From assembly GCA_016763235.1 (NCBI GenBank), contig JAESUE010000265.1:1-7750 (forward strand): a stretch of DNA of 7,750 nucleotides, in the 5' to 3' direction. This document shows, piece by piece, positions 5,684-7,750 of this stretch (position 1 is the first letter of the stretch; every line of letters begins with the position of its first letter). The notes under the pieces are model-generated. The model did no database searches and was not told the origin of the DNA. It was given only the letters and a program-made list of their open reading frames with translations. This DNA comes from Pseudomonadales bacterium (GTDB lineage: Bacteria > Pseudomonadota > Gammaproteobacteria > Pseudomonadales > UBA3067). The position numbers and the translations under genes are program-made.

Positions 5684-7066
5684 ATGAAGTTATGGAATAA
5701 TTATTCTCTGAAAACGCGCTTGCTGATGGTGAGCGGAGTTGTACTCAGTCTTTTTTTTACCGTGTTGGCTGTTATTGTGAGCCAAACATTTGATCTTTAT
5801 CTGCAAGATAACGCCCGAGAGCGGCTTAAGCTGCAAGTCTTTAATCTGATCTCTGTTGCTGAATATGACCAGAAAAAGGAGCTCAGCTTGCCAATTTATC
5901 TTCGGGAAGCGCGCTTCAATCAAGCTCGGAGTGGCTTGTATGGCATCGTGGTCGATCGCAGCGGGAGAATTATTTGGCGCTCTTTTTCAGCAAGAACATT
6001 GCCGATCAAAAATTTCAAGGCCATAAAGCGTGGAGAATGGAGTTACGAGCGACTAGATAGTCTAAGTGGCGAGTCCATGATATTACTAAAATATGGCGTG
6101 GGCTGGGGTGAGGTAAGCGCCAAAGGTAAAGTATCTGATTATAACTTTGTTGTGCTGGAGAGGCTTCGCCCCCTACGGGAAGAAATACAGGGTTATCGAC
6201 TGGCCATTTTTATTGTTCTCATTATTTTGCTGTCAGTGATGTTGTTTCTTGAAGCCCTTATATTACGCTGGGGGCTAGATCCTCTGCGTAAACTGAGTAA
6301 AGATCTGCGCAAGCTAGAGTCAGGCGGCTCTAGTCAGCTATCGGGAAATTATCCAAAGGAGCTAAATCACTTGGTGGGCAACCTTAATTTGTTGCTTGCG
6401 AATGAAAGGGAGCAACGGCAGCGTTACCGGAATACCATGGCTGACTTAGCCCATAGTTTAAAAACGCCCCTAGCTGTACTTAAGGGCTTGGAAAATAGCC
6501 CGTCTGGAAAAACCAGTGCGGGGGTATACCAAAGCATTGATGAGCAAGTGGCGCGCATGGATAATATCGTTCAGCACCAGTTGCAGCGCGCAGTGCTAGG
6601 TAGCCAAGCACTGCAAACCAACTGGATAAAGCTTGAGCCTTATGTGCAATCAACGATACAGGCGCTGGAAAAGGTTTACGCTGAAAAATCTGTACAAGTA
6701 CACCAACATGTCGCCAAAGATCTGAGTTATTGCGGCGACGAAAATGACCTCATGGACATTCTAGGCAATCTTTTGGATAACGCATTTAAGCAATGCCGTC
6801 ACCAAGTGGATTTTAGTGCGTGGGAAAAAAGTGGTGAGCGCTCCCGTTACCTGGTTATTCAGGTTGAAGACGATGGTTCCGGCGTACCGGAGGAAAGTCG
6901 AAAGGAAATCCTTAAAATTGGCGTCAGGCTAGATAGTCGTGCCGCTGGGCATGGCGTCGGCTTAGCAACGGTGATGACAATCATTGAAGGTTATCGCGGT
7001 AAATTGGAAATTGATGATTCTTACCTCGGCGGCGCATTATTTCGAGTTATCCTCCCCTTGAAATAA
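5684..7066 (+). CDS. phoQ: PhoQ-family sensor histidine kinase
   Basis: An inner-membrane sensor kinase of 460 residues that phosphorylates PhoP. Membrane segments lie at about 12-33 and 172-195, enclosing a periplasmic sensor of about 138 residues. A HAMP-like linker follows (RWGLDPLRKLSKDLRKLE, then ELNHLVGNLNLLLANERE). The phosphoacceptor is H257 in DLAHSLKTPLAVL, which is the PhoQ signature rather than the general HEL/R-TPL box. The ATPase domain has N362 and N366 (GNLLDNAFKQC), the DDGSG loop at 396-400 and GHGVGL at 422-427. LDSRAAGHGVGL and YLGGALFRVIL match the PhoQ C-terminus. The sensor has no run of acidic residues such as the one that binds divalent cations in enterobacterial PhoQ, and is net basic by my count. 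No purine-rich ribosome binding site precedes 5684, and no alternative upstream start is available. It is 69 bases after phoP, with a hairpin in the gap. Confidence 0.95.
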   Translation: MKLWNNYSLKTRLLMVSGVVLSLFFTVLAVIVSQTFDLYLQDNARERLKLQVFNLISVAEYDQKKELSLPIYLREARFNQARSGLYGIVVDRSGRIIWRSFSARTLPIKNFKAIKRGEWSYERLDSLSGESMILLKYGVGWGEVSAKGKVSDYNFVVLERLRPLREEIQGYRLAIFIVLIILLSVMLFLEALILRWGLDPLRKLSKDLRKLESGGSSQLSGNYPKELNHLVGNLNLLLANEREQRQRYRNTMADLAHSLKTPLAVLKGLENSPSGKTSAGVYQSIDEQVARMDNIVQHQLQRAVLGSQALQTNWIKLEPYVQSTIQALEKVYAEKSVQVHQHVAKDLSYCGDENDLMDILGNLLDNAFKQCRHQVDFSAWEKSGERSRYLVIQVEDDGSGVPEESRKEILKIGVRLDSRAAGHGVGLATVMTIIEGYRGKLEIDDSYLGGALFRVILPLK

Positions 7067-7616
7067 CATCGAAAACTTGCGTAACTAGATAGAATTTTTT
7101 GAAAATTAGAGACTGAAATAATACCAAGAGCTTGATTGGCGTGAAGCAATTTCCGCCGATGCCTCTCACGCGTTTACAAATCATCCCGATGCTGACACTA
7201 CAATCCTAGCGCTTCTGAATAAGTGCTGCTGCACTAGTCGTAATCTTTCTGATTGCGTATCCGTGCAACCAATCGAAAACGATATCAACATGGAGCAGGC
7301 GTTCGCGAGCGGATTGTTGGTACAAATGCCTCATCCCTTGCGTAACTATTTGCAGCTGTTTGTGCGGCTCACTGACCAGGCTAATGGCTTGATAGCGGTG
7401 ATCGCGCGTACCGTACACGGTTAGCCTTTGTTGAGATAAATCGTGCTGGGCGTGTTTGATAATATAGTTAGGACGGTTCGGTACTTTACTCGAGGCCGAA
7501 ATGTGCCTATTAAAGTTATAACAAGTCTTATATTACAACTACTTACGTTGGTATTCCCGTCTCTTTTACTTGATTAAAGCGGAGAAGAGCCTGATTGATA
7601 TTGGTCTACATGAAAC
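7067..7616. other. Region without a convincing gene; possible gene remnant
   Basis: No clear gene or phoQ terminator is seen. A plus-strand frame is open for 100 codons from 7122 to the TAG at 7422-7424 but has no ATG before 7290 and no ribosome binding site. A minus-strand frame is open from 7532 to the TAG at 7206-7208 in the same codon register, with only a GTG at 7416-7418 as an early start. First-position G is more frequent in the plus reading (about 31% against 24% over 7287-7421 by my count), which slightly favours that strand, but neither product is recognised. CTTGCGTAACTA occurs twice (7076-7087 and 7337-7348). No tRNA or insertion-sequence ends were found. Confidence 0.35.
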
Positions 7617-7622
7617 AAGTTG

Positions 7623-7660
7623 TTGACATGAGTTTTTAAAAGCTTATACTTCGCCTCCCT
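7623..7660 (+). promoter_or_regulatory. Strong sigma-70 promoter with GC-rich discriminator, stable RNA type
   Basis: TTGACA (7623-7628), a perfect -35, is 16 bases from TATACT (7645-7650), a five-of-six -10. The next bases TCGCCTCCCT form a C-rich discriminator like those of rRNA and tRNA promoters in gammaproteobacteria, which makes initiation sensitive to ppGpp and growth rate. Transcription would start near 7657, reading out of the window to the right. No coding start follows within the window. Confidence 0.75.
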
Positions 7661-7683
7661 TAATCGGATTGACCGAAAGAGGA

Positions 7684-7695
7684 GTTCTTCGGAAC
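7684..7695 (+). other. UUCG tetraloop hairpin in leader RNA
   Basis: GTTC (7684-7687) and GAAC (7692-7695) close the loop TTCG, giving an extra-stable C(UUCG)G tetraloop in the RNA made from the upstream promoter. It is short (four pairs) and lies about 27 bases after the predicted start. It may be a fold of the stable RNA leader or chance. Confidence 0.4.
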
Positions 7696-7724
7696 AGGTT
7701 GATAGCTTCGAAGTAGTTAAAGAG

Positions 7725-7750
7725 AAGTTGTTGACACAAGGTTTTAAGGG
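7725..7750 (+). promoter_or_regulatory. Second tandem promoter, -35 part only (cut by window end)
   Basis: AAGTTGTTGACA at 7725-7736 repeats exactly the 12 bases at 7617-7628 around the first -35, 108 bp further on, and the following TTTTAA is shared too. Its -10 box would fall just outside the window. Two tandem promoters of this kind usually precede an rRNA operon. Confidence 0.6.

Noticed and set aside
5690..5923. Minus-strand frame within phoQ
   Set aside because: Shadow of the first membrane segment and sensor domain of phoQ.
7093..7107. AATTTT-TTG-AAAATT hairpin as phoQ terminator
   Set aside because: The stem has only A-T pairs and would be too weak to terminate transcription.
1..7750. 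CRISPR array, tRNA genes, insertion sequence ends
   Set aside because: No regularly spaced repeats, no tRNA T-arm consensus in a cloverleaf context, and no terminal inverted repeats with a transposase were seen.

Overview
The window looks like a chromosomal piece of a marine-type gammaproteobacterium. Base composition is moderate. The PhoP and PhoQ products match the gammaproteobacterial families from end to end, the Bcp and YfhL-type ferredoxin read like their E. coli counterparts, and a secreted protein combines calcium-binding repeats with OmpA. A Cellvibrionaceae-like origin is my guess; no taxonomic marker gene lies inside the window.

Left part (1-3344): a thiol peroxidase of the Bcp/PrxQ family (103-579) is followed on the same strand by a very large exported protein gene (642-3263). 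That protein has a signal peptide, a choice-of-anchor L-type domain, about ten thrombospondin type 3 calcium-binding repeats, an Arg-rich hydrophobic hairpin ending in a second signal-peptidase-like site, an 8-strand-type OmpA barrel and a C-terminal OmpA peptidoglycan-binding domain. It reads like two secreted proteins joined in one open frame. This is the most unusual object in the window. An 18-bp perfect hairpin (3306-3344) ends it and also serves the convergent ferredoxin gene.

Middle part (3338-4305): a YfhL-type 2[4Fe-4S] ferredoxin gene on the minus strand, then about 700 bases with two short, overlapping, unrecognised open frames on the plus strand and a nested inverted repeat.

Right part (4230-7066): a three-gene unit encoding an exported PepSY-domain protein, the response regulator PhoP and the sensor kinase PhoQ. 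A direct repeat with 11-bp periodicity sits exactly 12 bp upstream of a good -10 box ahead of the PepSY gene. This is the layout of a PhoP-activated promoter and suggests autoregulation. The PepSY and phoP frames overlap by 20 bases, while phoP and phoQ are separated by 69 bases holding a hairpin. The sensor domain of this PhoQ lacks the acidic cluster of the enterobacterial protein.

Far right (7067-7750): no convincing gene. One stretch is open on both strands in the same codon register and may be a gene remnant. The window ends in a strong sigma-70 promoter with a GC-rich stringent-type discriminator, followed 108 bp later by a second, near-identical -35 region. This is the signature of a stable RNA (probably rRNA) operon starting just beyond the edge.
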